A DNA stretch of 64,000 nt, taken from assembly GCF_050490315.1 (NCBI RefSeq), contig NZ_JBNPEO010000013.1, forward strand, positions 1 through 64,000, in the 5' to 3' direction. Below the pieces are notes generated by a model. It saw nothing but the letters and a program-made list of their open reading frames with translations. It did no database searches and was not told where the DNA came from. Shown here piece by piece: positions 1 through 7,251 of the stretch. The position numbers and the translations under genes are program-made. The first letter of the stretch is position 1. Each line of letters opens with the position of its first letter. This stretch comes from JBNPEO01 sp050490315. GTDB taxonomy: Bacteria > Actinomycetota > Actinomycetes > Actinomycetales > Micrococcaceae.

Positions 1-57
1 CTGCAGCTTCGTACCGAGAGTCTTGAGCTGAGCAATATCTGCACCCCAAATAGCCAT
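1..57 (-). CDS. WXG100-like small protein, N-terminal fragment
   Basis: Only the first 19 codons lie in the window; they read MAIWGADIAQLKTLGTKLQ and run off the left edge. A good Shine-Dalgarno (AAGGAG) stands about 9 bases before the ATG. The opening resembles actinobacterial ESAT-6/WXG100-type helical-hairpin proteins, which are exported by type VII systems, but the family-defining W-x-G turn would lie outside the window. This is a tentative family call; a short unrelated protein is possible. Confidence 0.45.
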   Translation of the reverse strand, partial: MAIWGADIAQLKTLGTKLQ

Positions 58-246
58 AACATTCACTCCTTCATCATCTGCGGAACCGAACTTTTCCTGC
101 CGGTATCCCCCATATACGGTTCCCGGCGATTTCCGGAAGAACCATTACCTAAAACCTACCCACAGCCCCACACACTGTCGATGGGAACCACTACCCATAC
201 ACAACAACCCATCACCCAGGTGACTAGTGAGTTGGTGTGGCAGGGG

Positions 247-2511
247 CTACTTTCCGAAGCTGCGCAGCCTCAGCGAGTTGGCCACCACCAGTACAGAGCT
301 CGCGGCCATTGCTGCGCCCGCGATCATCGGATTCAGTAAACCTAGTGCGGCCACAGGGATGCCGATCGCGTTGTAGAAGAACGCCCAGAACAGGTTGGTT
401 TTGATGGTCTTGAGCGTTGCCCGGGACAGCTCTATGGCTGTGACCACTTGGTTGAGGTCGCTGCCCATTACTGTCAGATCGGCAGCTTCCATGGCAACGT
501 CAGTTCCTGAACCCATGGCGATGCCCAGATCCGCTTGCGCCAAAGCTGCTGCGTCATTTACGCCGTCACCGGCCATGGCCACAATCGCGCCGGCTTCCTG
601 CAGTTTCCGTACGGCAGCGACTTTCCCGGCAGGTTGCACACCAGCAAAAACATCATGCGGGTCAATGCCTACAGCCGCGGCAACTTGCTCGGCCGCACCC
701 TGGTTGTCACCCGTAAGCAAAACTGGCCGCAATCCCAGTTCCTTGAGCTTGGCAATCGCCGCTACCGAACCAGGCTTAAGCGAATCACGAAGCACAATCA
801 CGCCCACCGCAACGCCGTCAGCCGCCACCACAATTGCTGTACCGCCACTGGCCTCAGCGTCAGCAACTGCCTCTTGAGCTGTGGAAACGTCCACGCCCTG
901 TTCAAGGAGCCAGCCGGAACGCCCAGCCAAAACTGGAGCTCCGGAGACGTTTCCAGAGACTCCGCCGCCGGGAGCGGAATTAAAGTTTTCAACGCTAGCC
1001 AACCCGCCGGCGTCGTCCGTTTTTCCTAGGCCCGAACCACTGCGCGCTGCGGCAGTTATGGCCTGCGCGAGCGGGTGTTCGGAGGCGGCCTCAAGGGCCC
1101 CAGCGAGCATCAACACTGAGCGCGAGGTGTGGTCAGTCATCGGAAGAACTGACTCTACGGATAGCTGTCCGCTGGTCACGGTGCCGGTTTTGTCCAACAC
1201 AATGGTGTCTACGGTGCGGGTGTCCTCAAGAACTTGCGGGCCCTTGATCAGAATGCCCAATTGCGCACCACGGCCGGTCCCGGTCAGCAAACCAACCGGT
1301 GTGGCCAAACCAAGTGCGCACGGGCAGGCAATCACCAAAACCGCGACGGCGGCAGTCACCGCAGCATTGAGGCCTCCACCAAAAGTGAGCCAGAGAACAA
1401 ACGTCAACACGGCCAAACCCAAAACAACTGGGACAAAAACTCCGGAAATCTTATCCGCGAGCCGGGCAATCGGGGCCTTGCCGGTCTGTGCTTGAGAAAC
1501 CAGCCGCCCCATCTGCGCCAAGGTGGTTTCGCTACCAACCCGAGTAGCACGGACTAGGAGCCTGCCCGAGGTGTTGATGGTGGCGCCCGTAACCGCATCG
1601 CCAGGGCCGGTTTCGCGGGGCAGTGACTCGCCAGTGACCAAGGAGGTGTCAACGGCCGAGTTTCCCCCGACCACCACTCCGTCGGTGGCGATTTTGGTGC
1701 CCGGTTTGACCACAAAAACGTCCCCGGGAATCAGCTCGCTAGCCGGAATGCTCAGCTCTTGACCATCTCGGAGAACCAGCGCGTCCTTGGCCCCAAGGCT
1801 CAACAGGGTTTTGAGAGCATCACCTGCCTGGGCCTTTGCTTTCGCTTCAAGGAAGCGGCCCAGCAGCAGAAACGTGGTGACCACTGCGGCCACTTCGAAG
1901 TACAGTCCACCGGCCATGGAACTCATCTCGGAGGATGCAGTCATGGTGGGGTGCGCGATGAGCTGAACGGCAGAGTATAGGTACGCAGCAATCACACCAA
2001 TAGAAACAAGTGTGTCCATGGTGGAAGCTAGGTGGCGGGCGTTGATAGCAGCGGCACGGTGGAACGGCCAAGCGGACCACGTCACCACCGGAAGTGCCAG
2101 AATCGCCACAACCCAGCCCCAGTTGGGGAAATGCAGCGGCTCAATCATGGAGATTAGGAACACCGGCACGGTCAGGATGATGGCCAGAATTAGCCGCGGC
2201 TTAATGACATTTGCCGCCGGGCCGTGGGTCATGTGGTCGGTGTGGTTGTGCTCGTGATGATCTTCCGGCTGGGCGCGAAGGCGGGCTTTGTACCCAGCGG
2301 CGGCAACGACGTCGAGAAGTTCTTGGTCACTGACTGACTCCGGAACGCTCACGTGGGCGGACTCCAGCGGGAGGTTGACTGTGGCCTCAACGCCCTCGAT
2401 TTTGCCGAGTTTTCGCTCCACACGGTTCACGCATGAAGCGCAGGTCATACCTTCGATATCCAGCTCCACAATGCGTGGGGCGCTGGTGTGATGGATGCTG
2501 TGCTGTGTCAC
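247..2511 (-). CDS. copA: Copper-translocating P1B-type ATPase
   Basis: Exports Cu(I) from the cytoplasm using ATP. The 754-residue protein has an N-terminal heavy-metal-binding domain with GMTCASC (Cys24, Cys27), a His/Asp-rich stretch at about 85-96 (likely an extra metal-binding loop), membrane helices, the TGES actuator motif near 293, the copper-selective CPC in helix 6 (396-398), the phosphorylation motif DKTGT (Asp440) and GDGVNDAAAL in the hinge. Length is normal for a single-HMA CopA. It is the last gene of csoR-copZ-copA, 63 bases after copZ. CsoR control is inferred from the operator ahead of csoR. Confidence 0.96.
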   Translation of the reverse strand: MTQHSIHHTSAPRIVELDIEGMTCASCVNRVERKLGKIEGVEATVNLPLESAHVSVPESVSDQELLDVVAAAGYKARLRAQPEDHHEHNHTDHMTHGPAANVIKPRLILAIILTVPVFLISMIEPLHFPNWGWVVAILALPVVTWSAWPFHRAAAINARHLASTMDTLVSIGVIAAYLYSAVQLIAHPTMTASSEMSSMAGGLYFEVAAVVTTFLLLGRFLEAKAKAQAGDALKTLLSLGAKDALVLRDGQELSIPASELIPGDVFVVKPGTKIATDGVVVGGNSAVDTSLVTGESLPRETGPGDAVTGATINTSGRLLVRATRVGSETTLAQMGRLVSQAQTGKAPIARLADKISGVFVPVVLGLAVLTFVLWLTFGGGLNAAVTAAVAVLVIACPCALGLATPVGLLTGTGRGAQLGILIKGPQVLEDTRTVDTIVLDKTGTVTSGQLSVESVLPMTDHTSRSVLMLAGALEAASEHPLAQAITAAARSGSGLGKTDDAGGLASVENFNSAPGGGVSGNVSGAPVLAGRSGWLLEQGVDVSTAQEAVADAEASGGTAIVVAADGVAVGVIVLRDSLKPGSVAAIAKLKELGLRPVLLTGDNQGAAEQVAAAVGIDPHDVFAGVQPAGKVAAVRKLQEAGAIVAMAGDGVNDAAALAQADLGIAMGSGTDVAMEAADLTVMGSDLNQVVTAIELSRATLKTIKTNLFWAFFYNAIGIPVAALGLLNPMIAGAAMAASSVLVVANSLRLRSFGK

Positions 2512-2574
2512 TGCTGCCTCTCCGTGCGCTGGTTCCAGCGCATTGCCGGGCCACGAGAATGTGGGCCCGTGCGG

Positions 2575-2814
2575 TTATGCGTTGTTGTTCACCATGAGGT
2601 AACCGGCCTCGGCGATTGATTCTCCGAGTTCTTCGGTGGCGACTTGGCGAGTGGAGCCGATGGTCACTGTGGATGTTCCGCCGGCGTTCAGGTCAACCGA
2701 AACGGATTCGACGCCGTCAATCGCTTCGAGTTCTTCGGTCACGGAAGAGACGCAGTGACCGCAGGTCATGCCGGAAACGTCAACAGTGGTGGTGAAGGGG
2801 AAAGCGGTGCTCAT
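2575..2814 (-). CDS. copZ: Copper chaperone, HMA domain
   Basis: A 79-residue single heavy-metal-associated domain that should carry Cu(I) to CopA. Cys18 and Cys21 lie in GMTCGHC, followed by a normal ferredoxin-like HMA fold. The ATG at 2814 is preferred over a frame open to 2976, because AGGAG stands 6 bases upstream and the HMA family begins here; the upstream extension would overlap csoR and has no domain character. It sits 37 bases after csoR and 63 before copA in one operon. Confidence 0.93.
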   Translation of the reverse strand: MSTAFPFTTTVDVSGMTCGHCVSSVTEELEAIDGVESVSVDLNAGGTSTVTIGSTRQVATEELGESIAEAGYLMVNNNA

Positions 2815-2851
2815 GGTGTGCTCCTGTGTTGGTGGGTGTGTAAAAGCTGGG

Positions 2852-3169
2852 TTAGCGCAACAATCGGCCAATGGCCTCAGTGGCTTCTTTGACTTTGGCG
2901 TCAATGTTTTGGGCGCGAAGTTCGGGGTCTGGCTCGGAGGCGGCACCCACCACGCAGTGACCAATGTGCTCTTCAACTAAGCCCAGGCTGACCGCGTGCA
3001 GGGCTTTATTGACGGCTGCCACTTGGGTCAGGATGTCGATGCAGTACTGGTCCTCGTCCACCATGCGAGATATCCCGCGAACCTGCCCCTCAATGCGTTT
3101 GAGTCGCTTGAGGTAGGCGTCCTTGTTGGAGTGGTAGCCGTGAGTGGTTGTGGTGGTGCTGCTGTCCAT
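2852..3169 (-). CDS. csoR: CsoR-family copper-sensing repressor
   Basis: A 105-residue all-helical DUF156 repressor. The Cu(I) ligand set is present with canonical spacing: Cys43, His68 and Cys72 (C-x24-H-x3-C), which separates it from formaldehyde-sensing FrmR and from CstR. When copper binds, CsoR releases its operator and the downstream chaperone and ATPase are expressed. It is the first gene of the copper operon and probably autoregulated, since its operator lies 12-28 bases upstream. There is no clear ribosome site, and the predicted transcript begins almost at the ATG, so it may be leaderless. Confidence 0.94.
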   Translation of the reverse strand: MDSSTTTTTHGYHSNKDAYLKRLKRIEGQVRGISRMVDEDQYCIDILTQVAAVNKALHAVSLGLVEEHIGHCVVGAASEPDPELRAQNIDAKVKEATEAIGRLLR

Positions 3170-3177
3170 AAGATCAA

Positions 3178-3204
3178 TGTATACCCCAGGGGGGTATATG
3201 GCAA
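3178..3204 (-). promoter_or_regulatory. csoR promoter with CsoR operator
   Basis: On the minus strand TTGCCA (3204-3199) and TATACA (3183-3178) form a plausible -35/-10 pair with a short 15-base spacer. Between and over them lies the pseudo-palindrome ATACCCCAGGGGGGTAT (3181-3197), which has the TACCCC/GGGGTA form of CsoR operators. CsoR bound here would block polymerase directly. The predicted start is within about 3 bases of the csoR ATG. Confidence 0.82.
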
Positions 3205-3219
3205 GTGTCTTCGAGGCAC

Positions 3220-3270
3220 AAAAAAGCTCCAGAGTGCGTTATTGGGGGATACGCACTCTGGAGCAGCTTT
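3220..3270 (-). terminator. Intrinsic terminator on the minus strand, possibly ending a small RNA
   Basis: Perfect 14-base arms GCTCCAGAGTGCGT (3226-3239) and its complement (3251-3264) with an 11-base loop. On the minus strand the stem is followed by six T residues, a classic Rho-independent terminator. It faces no minus-strand gene: upstream on that strand there is only 3265-3431 and then the plus-strand propeller gene. Further small dyads at 3274-3362 suggest the end of a short non-coding transcript (see findings). Confidence 0.72.
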
Positions 3271-3431
3271 TGGGGCAGGTCCTATGTCTCCCTGCTGAAA
3301 CGAGCCTACTGTGTGATGACACGTTTCACCAGTAGGAATTGAAACTACTTTAACTTTATTTTCTCGAGCCTCCAGTGAGCCGGTTTCCGGCAACCATTGC
3401 TACATCGCCCGCAAGGTGGTTCCATGGCCTC

Positions 3432-4586
3432 ATGGCCATTCAGGATGAACTGGAAACAGGCGATCAGCAGCAATACCTCCTAGCAATTGGCACCAAAAAG
3501 GGCTTGTGGCTTGCCACAAGCCCGGACCGGCGCGCGTGGACGCTTGACGGCCCACACTTTTTTATGAGCGAAGTCCCCAGTATCGGCATCGACGCTAGGG
3601 GGCGGAAGACCCGCCTGATGGTGGGCATCCGATCCGAACACTGGGGCCCCACAGTGGCCCACTCTGACGACCTCGGTGTCACATGGACCGAGCCAGAAAA
3701 CGGGGCAATAACTTTCCCACCGGACACCGAAGCTGCAGTGGAACGAATCTGGCAGTTGTACCCTGACTCCGACGCCCGGCCAGGCGTGGTGTGGGCCGGC
3801 GTCGAACCTATCTCGGTGTGGAAATCGACTGACGGCGGCGAACATTTTGAACTCAACCGCGGACTCTGGAACCACCCCCATCGTACGGACTGGGGCGAAG
3901 GTTTTGGCGGTGGTGCCGTCCACTCAGTAGTGGTGGCTCCGGACGGTCAAAACGTGCACGTGGCGATGAGCACCGGTGGCGTGTACCGCTCCCTAGACGC
4001 GGGGGAAACGTGGGAAGCCAAGAACAAGGGTATCTCCGCATACTTCAACCCGGACCCGTATCCAGAATTCGGCCAATGCGTCCACAAGATTGCCGCCGAT
4101 CCACAAGTTCTAGGCCGCCTCTACGCCCAAAATCACCACGGCGTCTACCGTACTGATGACAACGCAGATTCTTGGGTCTCCATTGCCGAAGGGCTTCCCG
4201 CCGACTTCGGATTTGTTATGCTCACCCACCCCACGCGCGCTGGCACAGCGTGGGTAGTGCCCATCAAAGCTGACGGCGAACGCATCCCACCAGAGGGAAA
4301 ACTGGCCGTCCACCGCACCGACGACGCTGGCGCAACCTGGAAAAGGCTCGACGACGGTCTGCCGGACTTTGAATACAACGTGGTGTTGCGTGATGCCGCC
4401 GCGGTAGACAGTGGGGGTTCAAACGTCGGGGAAAAGGTGGGCGTCTACCTAGGCACACGCGGCGGCTCGGTCTACGGAAGCGCTGACGAAGGAGAAACGT
4501 TCACTGAGATTGCCTCACACCTACCGGACGTCTTGTGTGTCCGCGCCGCCAAAGTTCCCGTGGCCGTTCCGCACACCAAACCATGA
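3432..4586 (+). CDS. BNR/sialidase-like beta-propeller protein
   Basis: A 384-residue protein with repeated Asp-box-type blade motifs such as STDGGEHFE, SLDAGETWE, TDDAGATWK and SADEGETFT, as in WD40/YVTN/BNR-repeat exo-alpha-sialidase or VPS10-like propellers. No signal peptide is visible, so it is probably cytoplasmic. Sialidase activity is not established; many proteins of this type have no known substrate. The ATG at 3432 is chosen because the conserved YLLAIGTKKGLWLATS segment begins soon after; a GTG at 3375 in frame is possible, and neither has a strong ribosome site. It is coupled by an ATGA overlap to the next gene. Confidence 0.8.
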   Translation: MAIQDELETGDQQQYLLAIGTKKGLWLATSPDRRAWTLDGPHFFMSEVPSIGIDARGRKTRLMVGIRSEHWGPTVAHSDDLGVTWTEPENGAITFPPDTEAAVERIWQLYPDSDARPGVVWAGVEPISVWKSTDGGEHFELNRGLWNHPHRTDWGEGFGGGAVHSVVVAPDGQNVHVAMSTGGVYRSLDAGETWEAKNKGISAYFNPDPYPEFGQCVHKIAADPQVLGRLYAQNHHGVYRTDDNADSWVSIAEGLPADFGFVMLTHPTRAGTAWVVPIKADGERIPPEGKLAVHRTDDAGATWKRLDDGLPDFEYNVVLRDAAAVDSGGSNVGEKVGVYLGTRGGSVYGSADEGETFTEIASHLPDVLCVRAAKVPVAVPHTKP

Positions 4587-4897
4587 CAGAAACTCACGTG
4601 GAATTCACGGTTCGCTTGCCCAGCATGTTGCACCAACTGGCCCAAGGACAGTCCGAACTAACAGTTGAAATAGCCCCAGAGCTGGAAAACCAGGCCGTTT
4701 CTGTGGCCCGAATTCTGGACGCTGTAACGGCGCAATACTCTGTGCTGGGGAGGCGGCTGCGGGACGAAACCGGAGCTCAACGCCGCCACGTGAATATCTA
4801 CGTGGACGGCGAAGAAATCCGGCGTCTCAACGGCTTGGCCACCGAAGTGACCGCCGTCAGGGAGATTGTAATAATCCAGTCAGTGGCTGGCGGTTGA
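4583..4897 (+). CDS. MoaD/ThiS-like beta-grasp protein ending in Gly-Gly
   Basis: A 104-residue beta-grasp (ubiquitin-like) protein. The N-terminal strand FTVRLPSMLHQLA, a central DGEEIRRLNGL and the extreme C-terminus SVAGG match the sulfur-carrier/MoaD-ThiS family, whose terminal diglycine is adenylated and thiocarboxylated. Its ATG overlaps the propeller gene's stop, so the two are translationally coupled. No E1-like MoeB/ThiF, molybdopterin or thiamine gene is nearby, so a standard cofactor role is not supported by context. Partner function is unknown. Confidence 0.82.
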   Translation: MTETHVEFTVRLPSMLHQLAQGQSELTVEIAPELENQAVSVARILDAVTAQYSVLGRRLRDETGAQRRHVNIYVDGEEIRRLNGLATEVTAVREIVIIQSVAGG

Positions 4898-4917
4898 CGC
4901 GGCAGCCGCTACTGGGT

Positions 4918-5154
4918 TCAAGCCACTCGCCATAGGCTGCACTCCTCGGCATTGATGACTTTGCGTGCGCCGGTTTCTTGTTCCCGAATCCACACAACGC
5001 CGATCCCCGGTGCTGTTTCTTGGACACGGCCTCGGCGGATCACCACGTCATCAAAGTGCGGTCCAACGAACACACGCGCTTCAATCTCGTCACCTCGGCG
5101 CAATTGATCGATGCGCCGAACCCGGGTGGAACTGTGGCTGACTTCCTTAAGCAT
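4918..5154 (-). CDS. Small conserved hypothetical protein
   Basis: A 78-residue protein, rich in charged residues and predicted mainly beta (RGDEIEARVFVG, DDVVIRRGRVQET, GIGVVWIREQ). There is no signal peptide or membrane segment. The gene is well supported by AGGAGG five bases before the ATG. It stands alone between the beta-grasp gene and the divergent lipid kinase. I do not recognise a named family; the strand pattern suggests a small beta-barrel of the SH3/KOW sort, but this is a guess. Confidence 0.7.
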   Translation of the reverse strand: MLKEVSHSSTRVRRIDQLRRGDEIEARVFVGPHFDDVVIRRGRVQETAPGIGVVWIREQETGARKVINAEECSLWRVA

Positions 5155-5349
5155 CGGATCCTCCTGACCAAGCGTTACTACCGAACAAACTGCTGGTACA
5201 ACCAGTCTGAAACTGCATTGTTGCGTCTGCGTTTCGCGCCGGTAATTGCTGTGTAAGAGGTCCGAGTAGCGCCGCCTCGCCGATTGGTAGCCAGCCGCGC
5301 GGTAGTCTCAACATCAAGACACCGCACCGTTCCAACCGCCGAGGACACC

Positions 5350-6270
5350 ATGACCGCCAAACGCGCAGCCATTATTATCAACCCGTCAAAATCCACCGAC
5401 GTGGACTTCCGCGCTGTCCTTGAAACGGAGTCGAAGGAAAATGGCTGGGCCGAACCGCTTTGGCTGGAAACTACCGTGGATGACCCGGGTGTTGGAATGG
5501 CGCGTGAAGCGCTTAAGGCCGGGGCCGACGTCGTACTGGCAGCTGGCGGTGACGGCACCGTACGCTGTGTGGCCGAAGTATTGGCTGGCACCGGGATAGC
5601 CATGACAGTCATACCGCTGGGCACGGGAAACCTACTCGCCCGCAACTTGGGCATCAATCTAGCTGACCCAGAAGGCGCAGTCCGTTCGGCTTTCGGATCC
5701 ACCGAGCGCAGCATCGACGCCGTTGAGATAGTGCTTGACCACTCCCAGGACAAACAAATCTACGCTGTGATGGCAGGCCTGGGCTTCGACGCAACGATTA
5801 TGGCGGACACCGACTCGGACCTCAAGGACAAGGTGGGTTTCTTGGCCTATGTAGACGCCGGCCTGCGGAACCTGCAAGGGGAACCGGTCAAAGCGAAAAT
5901 CCACATCGACGGCGGCCACACCATCCGCCGCCGGGTGCGCAGCGTGATGGGCGGCAACTGCGGCCGCGTCCAGGGCGGACTTGAAGTTTTCCCTGGCGCA
6001 AAAATCGACGACGGCGTACTGGACTTGATGGTGATGGCGCCCAGCGGCGCCTTTGGCTGGGTGGCGGTGGTGGCCGGTATAGCTGGACGAATATTTGGCC
6101 GCAGTAGAGCCGCGAATCCTGCCGTGGAGTACTACACCGGAACCCGTGTGGAAATTGAGGTAGAAAAGCCCCAAGACATTCAGCTGGACGGCGATCACGT
6201 TGGCGAGGCGAGTCACGTCCAAATGACACTGCTACCAAACGCGCTCAAGATCCGCGGCGAGTTCTCCTGA
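5350..6270 (+). CDS. Diacylglycerol/lipid kinase family protein
   Basis: A 306-residue member of the DAGK/YegS/sphingosine-kinase family, which phosphorylates lipid hydroxyls with ATP at the membrane face. The nucleotide motif GGDGT is at 66-70, followed by IPLGTGNLLARNLGI, and the C-terminal domain ends with the family's QLDGDHVG segment. The start at 5350 is preferred to an upstream in-frame GTG at 5284, because GAGGA lies just before it and the conserved KRAAIIINPSK strand follows directly. The actual lipid is not determinable. Confidence 0.9.
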   Translation: MTAKRAAIIINPSKSTDVDFRAVLETESKENGWAEPLWLETTVDDPGVGMAREALKAGADVVLAAGGDGTVRCVAEVLAGTGIAMTVIPLGTGNLLARNLGINLADPEGAVRSAFGSTERSIDAVEIVLDHSQDKQIYAVMAGLGFDATIMADTDSDLKDKVGFLAYVDAGLRNLQGEPVKAKIHIDGGHTIRRRVRSVMGGNCGRVQGGLEVFPGAKIDDGVLDLMVMAPSGAFGWVAVVAGIAGRIFGRSRAANPAVEYYTGTRVEIEVEKPQDIQLDGDHVGEASHVQMTLLPNALKIRGEFS

Positions 6271-6330
6271 AAGGCCACGCTGCCTCCTCCGTAGCGGCTT
6301 CCTAGGTGGAGGCATCGTACTGCGAGTCCC

Positions 6331-7152
6331 TCAGTTGAGGGTGGCGAGTTCGGTGCGTTCTGCCAGTTCGGCCAGCCGGTGAGCCCTAGCTGACTCGGCA
6401 GGGGTAAACGGCTCACCAGGCCTACTGAGGACCAATGGCGGCCCAAAGGCTGTAGGCAATTTCATCACACATGCCTCCTCGCCCGGGTATCGCTCGCCGT
6501 CGGGTAATCCCAGCTTGGCCCGGAGCAGTTCCGCAACAGCTAGGCCCAGCTCCGCCGGACGTTCACTGACTCTGATTGCAAGACTCAAAGCCATTGTTTG
6601 CCCGTCGGCGAGAGCCAACGCGGTGGTGGGCCACAGGGCTGGACCGGTGCCGCCGCCCTCGCTCAAATACTGCAAGATCTTCCGCTCGGACAACTCGGCG
6701 GGGGCCGAAAGAACTAGCTCGTCCATCACTGCACCGCTGAGCTGATGGACGTGGATGCTCAGAATATTAACGTCATGCCGGGCCAGCTCGTGAGTCACGG
6801 ACTCGAGGGCGCCGGGCTCATCCCGCAGTACCACGCGGGCGCGCCACAGGGATGCAGAACTGTGCAGTCGCCGTCGCTTTTTCAGCGCTGGAGCGTGCAA
6901 CCAGCGCTGAAGAATACGGGCAGCCGAAGGCTCAGCCACCCAGATCACCAACACTGTGGCCGTGAGCGTCAAAACCAAAACTTTCAACACGTACGGCAGA
7001 TGGGATTCCACCACTACGGCGTGCACCACTAGCTCAATAGGCAGCATGGCGGCGATGTTGGCCACAGTCAGCCGTGCCTTAGGCGGTTCAGGGAGCCTGC
7101 CACACACCTCGCACGCAAGCTCATGACTTGGACCAGTTGCAGAATGATTCAT
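6331..7152 (-). CDS. ACT-domain membrane protein
   Basis: A 273-residue protein with a short Cys pair (CEVC) near residue 14, two hydrophobic helices at about 32-75, then a soluble ACT domain (WRARVVLRDEPGALESVTHELARHDVNILSIHVHQL). ACT domains bind small ligands, usually amino acids. The remaining C-terminal part is unassigned. A membrane-anchored ACT module with a possible zinc site is unusual and suggests ligand sensing, but no partner is visible. GTG at 7155 and ATG at 7152 are adjacent alternative starts. The gene lies downstream of purB on the same strand with a 99-base gap. Confidence 0.75.
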   Translation of the reverse strand: MNHSATGPSHELACEVCGRLPEPPKARLTVANIAAMLPIELVVHAVVVESHLPYVLKVLVLTLTATVLVIWVAEPSAARILQRWLHAPALKKRRRLHSSASLWRARVVLRDEPGALESVTHELARHDVNILSIHVHQLSGAVMDELVLSAPAELSERKILQYLSEGGGTGPALWPTTALALADGQTMALSLAIRVSERPAELGLAVAELLRAKLGLPDGERYPGEEACVMKLPTAFGPPLVLSRPGEPFTPAESARAHRLAELAERTELATLN

Positions 7153-7251
7153 CACTCCATGCTGGCGTGCTGTTGTTTCGGGCCAGTTTCCCGCTCAGTG
7201 CAACAAGGAAAACTCTGCGTTTCACCGAATCGTGTTGTCTTGCAGCCGAGG

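Noticed and set aside
3220..3300. Possible 6C RNA because of C-rich loops on the minus strand
   Set aside because: The loops hold CCCC and CCCCC and not the two six-C loops of that class, and the stem order does not clearly match; no covariance model could be run.
3323..3345. Minus-strand sequence GTTTC...GTGAAAC resembling a CRISPR repeat
   Set aside because: It occurs once only, with no second copy at spacer distance and no cas genes; it is better explained as part of the dyads in the candidate RNA.
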